Shown here: positions 8,524-17,332 of the stretch, in pieces
Numbering within the stretch: position 1 is the first letter of the stretch
How the letters are laid out: the number at the start of each line of letters is the position of its first letter
Source of the DNA: Endozoicomonas gorgoniicola
GTDB taxonomy: Bacteria; Pseudomonadota; Gammaproteobacteria; Pseudomonadales; Endozoicomonadaceae
Direction: 5' to 3'
DNA length: 64,000 nt
Assembly (NCBI RefSeq): GCF_025562715.2
Contig: NZ_JAPFCC010000001.1
Location: 1,444,501 to 1,508,500 of the forward strand
Notes under the pieces: model-generated
Database searches by the model: none
Told to the model about the DNA's origin: nothing
Seen by the model: the letters and a program-made list of their open reading frames with translations, nothing else
Made by a program: the position numbers and the translations under genes

Positions 8524-8553
8524 TTCTGGTTGTTTGCCGCCTGTTTTGCTGAA

Positions 8554-8572
8554 CGTTCAAACTTATTGAACG
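8554..8572. promoter_or_regulatory. Perfect 7-bp inverted repeat upstream of nupC
   Basis: CGTTCAA-ACTTA-TTGAACG lies 52 bp before a TATAAT hexamer in the nupC promoter region. The symmetry and spacing fit a repressor or activator site, but it may instead be a short terminator stem for the preceding gene, since it starts 30 bp after that stop. No T tract follows. Confidence 0.4.
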
Positions 8573-8598
8573 AGCTGTCAGATCATTCGGAAAGTACT

Positions 8599-8629
8599 TT
8601 CTGTTCAATTTTGTTCTTCTGAGTATAAT
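8599..8629 (+). promoter_or_regulatory. Probable sigma-70 promoter of nupC
   Basis: A perfect -10 hexamer TATAAT occupies 8624-8629. The best -35 candidates near 8599-8607 (TTTCTG, CTGTTC) are poor. The in-frame ATG at 8628 overlaps the -10 box, which argues that translation begins at 8670 instead. Confidence 0.5.
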
Positions 8630-8669
8630 GCGCAGCCAGTTTCTGGCTTCCTTCAAGGTGTTTTTCCCC

Positions 8670-9920
8670 ATGCAAGTTCTTATGAGCCTGGTTGGTATGG
8701 TCGCGATACTCGGTATTGCGTACCTGCTTTCCGATAACCGTAAAGCGATTAACCTTCGTACCGTTGGTGGTGCCTTTGCCATACAGGCGCTTCTGGGTGC
8801 TTTCGTACTCTATATCCCAATTGGTCAGACTGTCCTGTCTGGCATGACGAGTGGCGTACAGAAAGTATTGAACTATGCCAGCGATGGTATTGGTTTTGTA
8901 TTTGGTGATCTGGCGAACTTCAAAGTTGGCTTTATCTTTGCCATAAACGTTCTGCCGGTGATTATCTTTGTGGCAGCTCTGGTGGCGGTTCTTTACCACC
9001 TGGGTATTATGCAGAAGGTGATTGGTGTTATCGGCGGTGGTTTGCAGAAACTGTTGGGCACTAGTCGTACAGAATCCCTGTCCGCAGCAGCCAATATCTT
9101 TGTAGGTCAAACAGAAGCACCGTTGCTGATTCGTCCTTATATTGCCAAAATGACTCAGTCTGAACTGTTTGCCGTTATGGTCGGTGGTCTGGCTTCTGTT
9201 GCCGGTGCGGTTATGGCGGGTATTGCCAGCATGGGGGTAGACCTCCAGTACCTGATTGCAGCCAGTTTTATGGCGGCACCGGGTGGTTTGCTGATGGCGA
9301 AAATCATCAAGCCTGAAACCGAAGTGCCTCATGATTCCGCTGAAGCACTGGAAGAGACCGATGAAGAAAAGCCTGCCAACGTGTTTGATGCAGCTGCAGG
9401 CGGTGCAGCTTCTGGTCTGAAACTGGCAGCGGTGATTGGTGCTATGCTGCTGGCTTTCATCTCTCTGATCTCCATGGCTAACGGCATCATGGGCTGGGTT
9501 GGTGGCTTTGTTGGCCAGCCGGACCTGAGCGTTGAAATGATTCTGGGTTACCTCTTCTCACCACTGGCGTTCATTATTGGTGTACCCTGGTCTGAAGCTT
9601 TGGATGCAGGTTCTTTCCTGGGTCAGAAAATCGTTCTGAACGAGTTTGTAGCGTTTTCTAACTTTGCTACTTACGTCGATCCTGAAGCAGCTCTGGCAGC
9701 CGGTGTTCGAGTGTTCTCTGAGCATACTCAGGCGGTCATGACTTTTGCGCTGTGTGGTTTTGCCAACCTGTCTTCTATCGCTATTCTGCTGGGTGGTCTG
9801 GGTTCCATGGCACCAGACCGTCGTGGCGACATTGCCCGGTTTGGTTTGAAGGCTGTAGCAGCGGGTACGTTGTCTAACCTGATGAGTGCTACAATTGCAG
9901 GGCTCTTTATCGCCCTGTAA
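8670..9920 (+). CDS. nupC: NupC-family concentrative nucleoside transporter
   Basis: A 416-residue integral membrane protein of the CNT family, which imports nucleosides with H+ or Na+. The order of features matches NupC: an N-terminal GIAYLLSDNRKAI loop after the first helix, a gate-domain GxxxQxEAP block (GQTEAPLLIRPY, about residue 150) that forms the nucleoside and cation site, and a final domain with NEFVAF and GFANLSSIAI. E. coli NupC is 400 residues. The ATG at 8670 (MQVLMSLVGM) matches the family N-terminus; the upstream ATG at 8628 lies in the promoter. A strong terminator follows. Confidence 0.92.
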   Translation: MQVLMSLVGMVAILGIAYLLSDNRKAINLRTVGGAFAIQALLGAFVLYIPIGQTVLSGMTSGVQKVLNYASDGIGFVFGDLANFKVGFIFAINVLPVIIFVAALVAVLYHLGIMQKVIGVIGGGLQKLLGTSRTESLSAAANIFVGQTEAPLLIRPYIAKMTQSELFAVMVGGLASVAGAVMAGIASMGVDLQYLIAASFMAAPGGLLMAKIIKPETEVPHDSAEALEETDEEKPANVFDAAAGGAASGLKLAAVIGAMLLAFISLISMANGIMGWVGGFVGQPDLSVEMILGYLFSPLAFIIGVPWSEALDAGSFLGQKIVLNEFVAFSNFATYVDPEAALAAGVRVFSEHTQAVMTFALCGFANLSSIAILLGGLGSMAPDRRGDIARFGLKAVAAGTLSNLMSATIAGLFIAL

Positions 9921-9940
9921 CCAGAGGTTGACTCTGTATC

Positions 9941-9969
9941 AAAAAAGGCCGCTTTATGCGGCTTTTTTT
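9941..9969 (+). terminator. Intrinsic terminator of nupC
   Basis: GCCGC-loop-GCGGC stem flanked by a run of A before and a run of seven T after, 20 bp past the nupC stop. The A tract makes it potentially bidirectional. Confidence 0.85.
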
Positions 9970-10217
9970 GTTTGCCCGGCGAAGCGGGCAAACCCGTCAG
10001 GCTGAAAGAAGCCATAGGAAGTCAGAGGTACACAGCGCAAGCGAACCTGATTCGGCAGGTTGGGAGCGGCAAATGCGTTTGATCAGGAAATGATGCGACG
10101 CAAACACAGGATTGTCCGCTCTGGTAACAGACAGATTCTGTTGCAAGACCTTTTCTTGCCTTGCAACAGTCTTCATCAAAAGAAAGATTAATGTTCAGGA
10201 TTTTCAGTTTTTCCTGT

Positions 10218-11609
10218 TTAAAAAGCAGTCTCTAATAGTCCAGAGTCTTCTGTTTTATCAGGGTTAGTAAAGTCACTTTCTTCACTGTTCCCAGAATTCT
10301 CTAAAAGATTAGAGCTTTCTTCATCGCCAAAACCAGGTAGGCTTTCTACTATGTTATCTAAAAGTCCAGAGCGTCTGCGAACCTCCTCAGGGCGTTGTAG
10401 GCTTTCTGCTATGTTATCAAAAAAGGCAATAACCGCGTTCAAGTCATCTTCATCTGCTGTGTCATGCTCATTTGTTTCTGTGTGAGTTGCCGGGACTTCG
10501 GGTTCGGATTCAAGTTTCGCTTCGGGTTCGTCTTCGGCTTCGTCTTCAGAGGCAGTCTCAGAGATCATTGGTAATAGAGCTATGGAACCTTTTGGCATGG
10601 AGCTCATTAAAGCTACCGTAGTTCCTGAAGCTTGTCCCACTATTTTATTTGTAAGGTGTTGTCTCTCACTTGTTTCTGGTTTTTTCTGTAGGTCGTCCTG
10701 ACTGTTATCGGAGTTTTTTTCTTCATTCTGTTTTTTTTGTATTTCCTGACCTTTTTTTATAACTCTATTCATATTTTGATATTCATCATAAAAATGTTCA
10801 AAATTTATGCATTTAGTTAGGCAGGCTGCTAACGTACAGAGTCCGGTGATGATGATGCCCCCTCCCAGTAAGGCAATTGTTTTTTTTGAATGAACCATAT
10901 CCCTTACTTCATTGCCTAACTTTGTTATCTGCTCTTTTAGTTCACCAGACTCTTTTGTAAAGCGCTCTATAATTTTTTTTATCTTGTCAGGCAATGATAA
11001 ATTGCTATTGGATAAATGGTTCGTAATGCTTATTAAGGTTCCATTAGGTAGACTTGTTTTCCATGTTGAAGAGCCTGAGGGCTGAATGGATTTGGTGAAT
11101 GTCATCTGAAAATTAGTACTTTGAGCATTAAACCCGGATTTGTAGAGATGACTGCTTGCAGGCATGACCCCTTTTGTCTTAGTGACGGAAATAATCGACC
11201 TGGTTGACCCGGATGTCATCAGGTAGAGGGTTTTAGACAATATAGGGCTGCTCACCGACTTTAGCCTTTTCAGGTGCAGTGTTGGGGTTGTGGCAATGTT
11301 TGTATAAGACTGTAGTTGAATGCTTTTCTCTCCTTTATCAGGTTCTTTTTGTGTGGTGTAAGCATAATGGTTGTCACCAATAACCAATGAACCTGAAGCG
11401 GGAGTATACGATGCAGTTATTGTTGCGCTTATCATTGAACTCGCCGGAGATTGAATGGCAGGCGCAGAGTATGACCAGTCAGCTAGTGAACAAAGCGTTG
11501 CACTGGTAATAGCAATGACCAGAGGCTTTTTAAATGAATGTGATAATTTATTTATTATTTTTTTTGAAGTGCTGCTTTCGTAACATAAGGCTTTCATAAA
11601 TAAATCCAA
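10218..11609 (-). CDS. Orphan membrane protein with acidic repeat tail, 463 aa
   Basis: I do not recognise this protein. Residues about 25-50 form a hydrophobic segment that could be a signal peptide or anchor (ending WSYSA). Residues 55-200 are rich in Ser and Thr with short strands. Charged helices of coiled-coil character (about 205-245) precede a clear membrane helix (TIALLGGGIIITGLCTLAAC, about 247-267), and another charged helix follows. The tail from about 345 is highly acidic, with two copies of a DNIxESL motif encoded by 21-bp blocks at 10338-10358 and 10398-10418. The base composition is more AT-rich than neighbouring housekeeping genes. A later start (MKALC) at 11597 is possible. 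It could be an envelope or secreted host-directed protein; no motif proves this. Confidence 0.65.
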   Translation of the reverse strand: MDLFMKALCYESSTSKKIINKLSHSFKKPLVIAITSATLCSLADWSYSAPAIQSPASSMISATITASYTPASGSLVIGDNHYAYTTQKEPDKGEKSIQLQSYTNIATTPTLHLKRLKSVSSPILSKTLYLMTSGSTRSIISVTKTKGVMPASSHLYKSGFNAQSTNFQMTFTKSIQPSGSSTWKTSLPNGTLISITNHLSNSNLSLPDKIKKIIERFTKESGELKEQITKLGNEVRDMVHSKKTIALLGGGIIITGLCTLAACLTKCINFEHFYDEYQNMNRVIKKGQEIQKKQNEEKNSDNSQDDLQKKPETSERQHLTNKIVGQASGTTVALMSSMPKGSIALLPMISETASEDEAEDEPEAKLESEPEVPATHTETNEHDTADEDDLNAVIAFFDNIAESLQRPEEVRRRSGLLDNIVESLPGFGDEESSNLLENSGNSEESDFTNPDKTEDSGLLETAF

Positions 11610-11954
11610 ATTCAGATAGCTTGATAAGTTGAGAATTGCTTTATCTTTTTGGCTCTTAATGGCTTCCGAACTGTTGAATTTTCAGAGTTTTTGATATGCC
11701 CTGTTGCACAGGCCTCGTGAAAAACTGCTACACACAGTGAGGCAAAGTTCGTGCCGGTCAGGACACGCTCTGGTATGGATTAAGCAACAGTTTGGAACCC
11801 CATAAGAACCGATATTTTTTATTTTTAGGAAAGCAAATAAACAGCAATGCAAAGATAGTTTAAACCGATCGTTTTGCTAGTTTTGTTTGCATGTTTTTAG
11901 TGCGGTCTGAACCGGTTCAGATGTTTTAAAGGTTTACGGTCTGAGTGTCGTTTT
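11610..11954. other. Gene-free spacer between the orphan gene and nrtR
   Basis: This is 345 bp with no supportable gene. The part nearest 11600 is AT-rich and should hold the promoter of the minus-strand orphan gene. Around 11705-11770 there is a patch of ordinary coding-like composition ending in a short open frame (stop near 11780), possibly a relic, but no family is recognisable. Confidence 0.4.
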
Positions 11955-12632
11955 TCAACGAGTAGATATATACAGTCGGTCAAACAGCCAGGCTTCTGAA
12001 TCCTGGTTGACTTTATACAGGGCGGCAGGCCGGTTGCTGCCCCTTTTCAGTCTTCCCGTATCAATCAGTAAGTCGCCCTGCAGGAAGCGGTTACGAATAG
12101 ATCGCATAGGGGGAGCCTTGTCCAGCACAGCTGAGAAAACGCCGTGAATGTCTGACAGTGTAAAATGCTCTGGCAGTAGATAAACGGGCAGTGATGAATA
12201 TTGAATTTTGCTTTTCAATCGATCAAGGGCCTGTTGGACAAGGCGACTATGATCGTAAGCCAGTTGTCCTTTGAGGGCTTCTGCGTCGGATGGCAACCAT
12301 TGTGCAGAGGGAGCAAGTTGTTCACTGTCGCTGCTGTCAATCAGGGCATAGTACACAATGGTCAGGGACCAGCCTCTTGAATCCCGCTGGCTGTCACCCA
12401 GGGTGACAACTTGCTCAATATAGCCGGGCTTTTTGTTTGTCAGAAGTTCAAGCTGGCGATAAGCCGTGTCATCAAGGCTCTGGTCTCTGACCGGGTCGAT
12501 TTTGCCTGCGGGCAGCATCCATTCAGGCTTGTTACCGTCTGCTTGTATACGCCGGGCGAGTACATTCAGCCTGCCTTTGACAAGTCGGAAAGCCACTATG
12601 TCGACTGAAATAAGTGCCGTGTTCAGGCTCAT
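11955..12632 (-). CDS. nrtR: NrtR-type Nudix-related transcriptional repressor of NAD metabolism
   Basis: A 225-residue protein with an N-terminal Nudix-like domain and a C-terminal winged helix. The Nudix box region (LPAGKIDP... near residue 40) has lost the REUxEE glutamates (TAYRQLELL), as expected for NrtR, which binds ADP-ribose but need not hydrolyse it. The winged helix covers about 155-220 (FTLSDIHGVF, RNRFLQGDLL, AALYKV). It is divergent from pncA-pncB, with palindromic sites between, the classic NrtR arrangement. ADP-ribose or a related NAD metabolite is the known family effector. Confidence 0.9.
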   Translation of the reverse strand: MSLNTALISVDIVAFRLVKGRLNVLARRIQADGNKPEWMLPAGKIDPVRDQSLDDTAYRQLELLTNKKPGYIEQVVTLGDSQRDSRGWSLTIVYYALIDSSDSEQLAPSAQWLPSDAEALKGQLAYDHSRLVQQALDRLKSKIQYSSLPVYLLPEHFTLSDIHGVFSAVLDKAPPMRSIRNRFLQGDLLIDTGRLKRGSNRPAALYKVNQDSEAWLFDRLYISTR

Positions 12633-12705
12633 ATAAACTCCGTTGATATCAGCAAGTTAATCTTCATATACCTGAGTGTTGCCAGTCATTGTCGGCTTGA
12701 CAGGA

Positions 12706-12746
12706 TAGTGAACCTAATTCACTATGTTAGTGAACTATATTCATTT
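12706..12746. promoter_or_regulatory. Two adjacent NrtR-like operators
   Basis: Site 1 (12706-12724) is the exact palindrome TAGTGAA-5-TTCACTA. Site 2 (12728-12746) keeps the left half TAGTGAA and the same 5-bp spacing, with right half TTCATTT. Both lie in the nrtR-pncA divergent spacer. The second ends 19 bp before the pncA start at 12766, so binding would block pncA transcription and could also autoregulate nrtR. Confidence 0.75.
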
Positions 12747-12765
12747 TGTCACCCTGAGGTTATCC

Positions 12766-13434
12766 ATGGTTGAAATTGACGCATCTGACATCATTGCCGC
12801 CTTCGACGTGGATGCCCAGAACTGCTTTACCCCGCTGTGTCCTGATGAATTGCCAGTGCCAGGTGGGAATACCATTACCGATGCGCTGAATGCACAGGCA
12901 GAGCTGGCACACTGGCGGGTTGGGTCGAAAGATGCGCATCCAGTGTCTGCCATCTGGGTAGCCAGTAACGAGAACCCTCAGCTGACGCCTTTAAGCAATC
13001 ATGCCAACTCAGACACGTACTGGAATCTTCATGCGGTACCGGGTACCTATGGTTTTGAGTTGCTGGAGGGGTTGCCTGCAGTCACGGATTATGATTTTTT
13101 TGTCTGGAAAGGTATTGAGCCCGACCTTCACCCTTATGGCGCCTGCTATCACGATCTGGCCGATACCCGAAGTACCGGTGTGATTGAATTTCTGCGTGAC
13201 CGCAATACCCGTACTGTTCTTGTGGGAGGTCTGGCGCTGGATTTCTGCGTAAAAGTGACGGTTCTCCAACTGCTGCAGGCACAATTCAGGGTGATTGTTA
13301 ACCTGTCTGCAACCCGAAGTCTCTCCGAAGCGACAGAGCAGCAGGCGATAACGCAGATGCGTGAGGCGGGTGCAGAGTTTATTAATAGTCTGGACGAGCT
13401 TGTTTTTCGCTCGCAGCAATTGATGGAAGCCTGA
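12766..13434 (+). CDS. pncA: Nicotinamidase
   Basis: Converts nicotinamide to nicotinate plus ammonia, the first step of the salvage route to NAD. A 222-residue isochorismatase-like hydrolase with the catalytic Asp in DVDAQNCF near residue 14, the Lys in WKGIEPD and the nucleophilic Cys in LALDFCVKVT. Metal ligands are expected in the D-x-H block (GSKDAHP). The ATG at 12766 with GAGG at 12755 is chosen; the upstream in-frame ATG at 12724 sits inside the operators. The stop is 2 bp before the pncB start, so the two genes form an operon. Confidence 0.93.
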   Translation: MVEIDASDIIAAFDVDAQNCFTPLCPDELPVPGGNTITDALNAQAELAHWRVGSKDAHPVSAIWVASNENPQLTPLSNHANSDTYWNLHAVPGTYGFELLEGLPAVTDYDFFVWKGIEPDLHPYGACYHDLADTRSTGVIEFLRDRNTRTVLVGGLALDFCVKVTVLQLLQAQFRVIVNLSATRSLSEATEQQAITQMREAGAEFINSLDELVFRSQQLMEA

Positions 13435-13436
13435 AT

Positions 13437-14651
13437 TTGATGATTGATTGCACAGCCGGTGCTACCAGGCCGGAGCCTGTAAAACCAATAATTACCTCGC
13501 TGCTGGATACTGACCTCTACAAGTACACCATGCAGCAGGTGATGTTCAGTTGTTACCCGAATGCCACGGGTAAGATGAGTTTCCGTTGTCGTTCGGGACG
13601 GCTTGATCTGGATTTGAAAGAGCTACGTACCCAGATTGATTCACTGGCTGAACTGTCACTGACCGAAGAGGAATTGCTCTGGTTAGGTGAGCTGCCCTTT
13701 ATAACGCCTGAGTTTGTTAGCTGGCTGCGACGGTTTCGGCTTGACCCGAAAACGGTTCATATTGCTGAGTCCGGCGGACATGTGGATATTACTGTTACCG
13801 GCAACTGGGCAGAGATTACGCATTTTGAAATCTTTATTCTGGCTATTGTGAGTGAGCTTCACTGCCGTCGTCATTTTCGTGGTAAACCTGAGCGTTCAGG
13901 GGAGCTGCGACTGCAGACGAAGATTCAACAGTTTAAAGCTGACCTGGGCGATCAGGCTGATTTTAATCTGGTGGATTTTGGTACCCGGCGCCGTTTCTCC
14001 GGTCAGTGGCATGAGCATGTTGTCAGAACCCTGCAGAAGGCGCTGCCCTCGGCATTTGCGGGTACCAGTAATCTGCACCTTGCCCGAACCCTTGGTCTCA
14101 AGCCTTTTGGTACCATGGCTCATGAATGGCTGCAGGCGCATCAGGCGCTGGGGGACAGTTTGTCTGATTTTCAACAGGATGCCCTGTTCACCTGGCTGGA
14201 TTATTACGGTGGTCAGCTGGGGGTTGCCCTGACCGATACCATCAGCATGAAGGCATTCCTGCAGGACTTTGACCACAGCCTTGCCACCGCTTATGCCGGT
14301 ATCCGGCATGATTCCGGTGATCCTGTTACATGGGGCGAGCAGGCGCTGGCGCACTATGCCAGCCTGGGTATTGATGCCCGTGACAAGACACTTGTGTTCA
14401 GTGACAAGCTGGATTTTGATACGGCAGTGATGCTTTACCGGCATTTTTCAGGTCGGGTGAAAGTCAGCTTTGGTATTGGTACCTACCTGACTAACGATAT
14501 GGGTCAGCCTGCGCCGAATATTGTTCTCAAGCTGGTGGAGCTGAATGGTCAGCCTGTCGCCAAATTGTCTGACAGTCCGGGCAAAGTCATGTGTGAGGAT
14601 AATGAGTTTATTGCCAGACTCAGGGCTTCTTTCCTCAGAAAATCAGCATAA
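13437..14651 (+). CDS. pncB: Nicotinate phosphoribosyltransferase
   Basis: Makes nicotinate mononucleotide from nicotinate and PRPP with ATP. The 404-residue protein shows the family start LLDTDLYKYTMQQ (about residues 24-36), the FGTRRRFS segment near 185 that includes conserved substrate-binding Arg residues, the phosphohistidine region (GTMAHEWLQAHQ, near 225), and RHDSGDP near 290. Length is close to E. coli PncB (400 aa). It is translationally close to pncA (2-bp gap) and shares its NrtR control. Confidence 0.95.
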   Translation: MMIDCTAGATRPEPVKPIITSLLDTDLYKYTMQQVMFSCYPNATGKMSFRCRSGRLDLDLKELRTQIDSLAELSLTEEELLWLGELPFITPEFVSWLRRFRLDPKTVHIAESGGHVDITVTGNWAEITHFEIFILAIVSELHCRRHFRGKPERSGELRLQTKIQQFKADLGDQADFNLVDFGTRRRFSGQWHEHVVRTLQKALPSAFAGTSNLHLARTLGLKPFGTMAHEWLQAHQALGDSLSDFQQDALFTWLDYYGGQLGVALTDTISMKAFLQDFDHSLATAYAGIRHDSGDPVTWGEQALAHYASLGIDARDKTLVFSDKLDFDTAVMLYRHFSGRVKVSFGIGTYLTNDMGQPAPNIVLKLVELNGQPVAKLSDSPGKVMCEDNEFIARLRASFLRKSA

Positions 14652-14797
14652 GATTATGAAAAATCAGCAGTTTCAATAAAAATAGTTATAACTGATGGTT
14701 GACGGGCAGGGGTTAAATGTGGAGAATGCGCAGCATCAAGACGACGGGGCGATTCGCTGAAACGGCAAATCGCAAATCGATCCGTAGCTTGCATTAT

Positions 14798-14909
14798 GGT
14801 GGATCCTGTCGGTCCCCCCGCAATGATCAGCTGTGAACTCCGCCAGGCCCGGAAGGGAGCAACGGTAGCAGTGACATCATGTGCCGGGGTGTGGCTGGCA
14901 GGGTTTGCC
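14798..14909 (+). ncRNA. ffs: 4.5S signal recognition particle RNA
   Basis: This is the bacterial small SRP RNA, partner of Ffh in co-translational membrane targeting. The diagnostic apical loop and symmetric loop (CCGGAAGGGAGCA near 14849, and GTGCCGGGG on the 3' side) are present. The 5' end GGTGGATCCTG pairs fully with the 3' end CAGGGTTTGCC if G-U pairs are allowed. Ends were placed from this closing helix and may be off by a few bases. As in many gammaproteobacteria it precedes dnaX. Confidence 0.92.
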
Positions 14910-14933
14910 TCCAATCTCGACCTCCAATCTCGA
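14908..14933. repeat. Tandem repeat, 13 bp x 2, at the ffs 3' end
   Basis: CCTCCAATCTCGA is present twice head to tail, beginning at the last bases of the 4.5S RNA. It could affect 3' processing. No T-rich terminator is visible directly after it. Confidence 0.75.
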
Positions 14934-15124
14934 GTTGACCCTCTCTCTGCCTGTCAGGCGCTTTGATTCACGTTAAACTATTTTTTATTGATGCGGTCCG
15001 ATGGCTGATGCTTCTGTGCATGCATTTACCCTGAATGTTGATCAGTGACTGATAGTGCATTCTTATGGCATCTTCGTTAGCATAGGTTTCACACATTTCT
15101 ATTACTGGGTATTGACGCTTTTCA

Positions 15125-17272
15125 ATGAGCTATCAGGTTCTTGCTCGCAAGTGGCGACCTCGTTCTTTCAAGGAGCTGGTTGGGCAGACGCATGTTCTGC
15201 AGGCTCTGGTGAATGCACTGGATCAGGATCGCCTGCACCACGCTTATCTGTTTACCGGTACCCGAGGGGTAGGTAAAACCACCATTGCCCGAATTCTGGC
15301 AAAATGTCTCAACTGTGACGAAGGGGTGAGTTCGACGCCCTGCGGACAGTGCGCCGCCTGTTGTGAAATTGATGACGGACGTTTCGTTGACCTGATTGAG
15401 GTGGATGCGGCATCCCGCACCAAGGTGGAAGACACCCGGGAGCTTCTCGATAACGTTCAATATGCCCCGACTCACGGACGCTACAAGGTGTACCTGATTG
15501 ACGAGGTACACATGCTGTCGGCGCACAGCTTTAATGCGCTGCTGAAAACTCTGGAAGAGCCGCCTCCCCATGTGAAGTTTTTGCTGGCCACCACGGACCC
15601 ACAGAAGCTGCCCATCACGATTTTGTCCCGTTGTTTGCAGTTCGGCCTGAAGAACATGACGCCGGAGCGCATTGTCGGGCATCTGGAAAATGTTCTCGGC
15701 AGTGAACATATCCCCTATGAAACCTCGGCACTCTGGCAGCTGGCGCGTGCGGCTGATGGCAGTATGCGGGATTCCCTGAGTCTGACGGATCAGGCCATTG
15801 CCTTTGGTAATGGACGGGTTTCTGAAGGTGAAGTCAGCTCGATGCTGGGTACCATTGACCAGGGGCAGGTCATGAAGATGGTCCGGGCGTTGTCGACTGC
15901 AGATGCCGGAAGTGTCCTGAAAGCGGTTGCTGATCTGGCGGAGCATGCGCCGGATTATATGGCGGTACTGAATGATATGCTGTCGGTACTGCACCGGGTG
16001 GCTATTGCCCAGGCGGTTCCTGACGCGGTGGATAACAGTCAGGGTGATCGTGAACAGGTGTTACAACTGGCGGGCAATATGCGGGCAGAAGATGTCCAGC
16101 TGTACTACCAGATTGGCCTGGTGGGTAAGCGTGACCTGCCGTTAGCGCCAGAGCCAAGAAGCGGCTTTGAGATGGCGCTGCTGCGTATGCTGGCTTTCCG
16201 TCCTGAGCCGGTGCGGATTGAATCCGGCGCTGCTAAACGCTCTTCTGTTGATGTCGGCAGCCCAGTTTCTGAGTCCTCTGAAGCGGCGGAACCCGAGCCT
16301 GCGCCTGCTTCTGAATCAATAGCTACAGAATCAATAGCTGCAGAAGCAACGGTTGCTGAGCCCATTGCACAAGAGTCTGCTGTTGACGCTGTTGATCCTG
16401 TGCAACCTGCAACGGTACCATCGGTTCTGCCGCAGCGGGAAGCTACCCCTACCGCAGAGCCTGTGCCGCCGACCCCGGCCGTGGCAGTGAACCCTCTGCC
16501 AGAGGATTTTTCACCTTCGCCCGCTCCGGCGGTCGTTGAGCCGGTTGTGCCAGCAACATCGCAGCCTGTTCCGGAGGTGGGGCAGGAGCCACCTTTTTCT
16601 GGGCAGCCGGACTATTTGCAGGAGGTGCCGCCGCTTGATGATGATCAGGCGGGAGACCCGGGTTTTCAGGCTGACTATGTGCCTGCTGTCACATCTGGTG
16701 CAGAGCCGGATGACCGGGAAGATGACGATGTGCCTCCGCCGATGTCAACCTATGAAAGTTATGCGGCCAGCATGGATTTGCAGAATCTGTCCATGCCTGA
16801 GCCTGCGGCTGTGCCGCAGGTGGTCGATGAGGCTCCGGTACTGCCTGATCCTTCCGAGCGGGTGTGTCTGACCGATCTGGATGCCCTGAGCTGGATTCCG
16901 GTTTATCGCAGTCTGCCGCTGGGTGGTGTTACCCGGACGATTGGATCCCATTGTGAATACGTTGCACACAGCAGTGGTCGTATAGACCTGCGTCTGGATG
17001 AAGGGCGCAGTACGCTCTACAACGATACCCATCGTGAACGTATTGAAAAGGCACTGTCAGACTATTTTCAGCAACCGGTGCGTCTGCAGGTAGAGGTGGG
17101 CGTTGTACAGACTGAAACACCGGCAGCCTGGCGTGAACGAAAAATTGGCGAGCGTTTGCAGCAGGCCCGCGACAGTATATACAGTGATGCCAATGTGCAG
17201 TCACTGGTTGATCAATTCACAGCTGTTGTTCTGGACGACAGCGTTCAGCCCGTAGGTAATGTCATAAAGTAG
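15125..17272 (+). CDS. dnaX: DNA polymerase III subunit tau (and possibly gamma)
   Basis: The clamp-loader and polymerase-organising subunit, 715 residues. The AAA+ domain has Walker A GTRGVGKTT (K51), zinc Cys residues C64, C73, C76 and C79/C80, and Walker B LIDEVH near 126. Residues 365-575 form a low-complexity Pro/Glu/Ala/Val linker, and the C-terminal 140 residues are the tau-specific domain contacting the polymerase. No A-rich slippery heptamer like that of E. coli dnaX is seen near the end of the clamp-loader domains, so a programmed gamma product is not indicated. The linker contains a 15-bp tandem duplication (16313-16342). The ATG at 15125 gives the family start MSYQVLARKWRP. Confidence 0.95.
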   Translation: MSYQVLARKWRPRSFKELVGQTHVLQALVNALDQDRLHHAYLFTGTRGVGKTTIARILAKCLNCDEGVSSTPCGQCAACCEIDDGRFVDLIEVDAASRTKVEDTRELLDNVQYAPTHGRYKVYLIDEVHMLSAHSFNALLKTLEEPPPHVKFLLATTDPQKLPITILSRCLQFGLKNMTPERIVGHLENVLGSEHIPYETSALWQLARAADGSMRDSLSLTDQAIAFGNGRVSEGEVSSMLGTIDQGQVMKMVRALSTADAGSVLKAVADLAEHAPDYMAVLNDMLSVLHRVAIAQAVPDAVDNSQGDREQVLQLAGNMRAEDVQLYYQIGLVGKRDLPLAPEPRSGFEMALLRMLAFRPEPVRIESGAAKRSSVDVGSPVSESSEAAEPEPAPASESIATESIAAEATVAEPIAQESAVDAVDPVQPATVPSVLPQREATPTAEPVPPTPAVAVNPLPEDFSPSPAPAVVEPVVPATSQPVPEVGQEPPFSGQPDYLQEVPPLDDDQAGDPGFQADYVPAVTSGAEPDDREDDDVPPPMSTYESYAASMDLQNLSMPEPAAVPQVVDEAPVLPDPSERVCLTDLDALSWIPVYRSLPLGGVTRTIGSHCEYVAHSSGRIDLRLDEGRSTLYNDTHRERIEKALSDYFQQPVRLQVEVGVVQTETPAAWRERKIGERLQQARDSIYSDANVQSLVDQFTAVVLDDSVQPVGNVIK

Positions 17273-17332
17273 CGGTTGGTAGCTATGACGGGCGATTGTA
17301 TTTAATCACACGAACCTGAATAAGGAGTCACT

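Noticed and set aside
8583..9332. Minus-strand frame of 249 codons opposite nupC
   Set aside because: Composition is that of a shadow of the nupC reading frame (His/Gln/Thr-rich), with no signals of its own.
12724..12765. Upstream ATG extension of pncA
   Set aside because: It overlaps the two NrtR-like palindromes, and a proper ribosome site precedes the ATG at 12766.
14654..14914. Minus-strand open frame of 86 codons
   Set aside because: It lies antisense to the 4.5S RNA gene and has no family likeness; the RNA structure explains the sequence.
15122..15994. Minus-strand frame of 290 codons opposite dnaX
   Set aside because: Shadow of dnaX; Arg/Gln/His-rich and without domains.
16060..16067. 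GTTACAAC core resembling a Ter site
   Set aside because: Only the 8-bp core matches, the flanks do not, and it is inside dnaX. Chance match.
16250..16420. Programmed frameshift signal for a gamma form of DnaX
   Set aside because: No A-rich slippery heptamer or following stem was seen; the linker is Glu/Ala/Pro coding.
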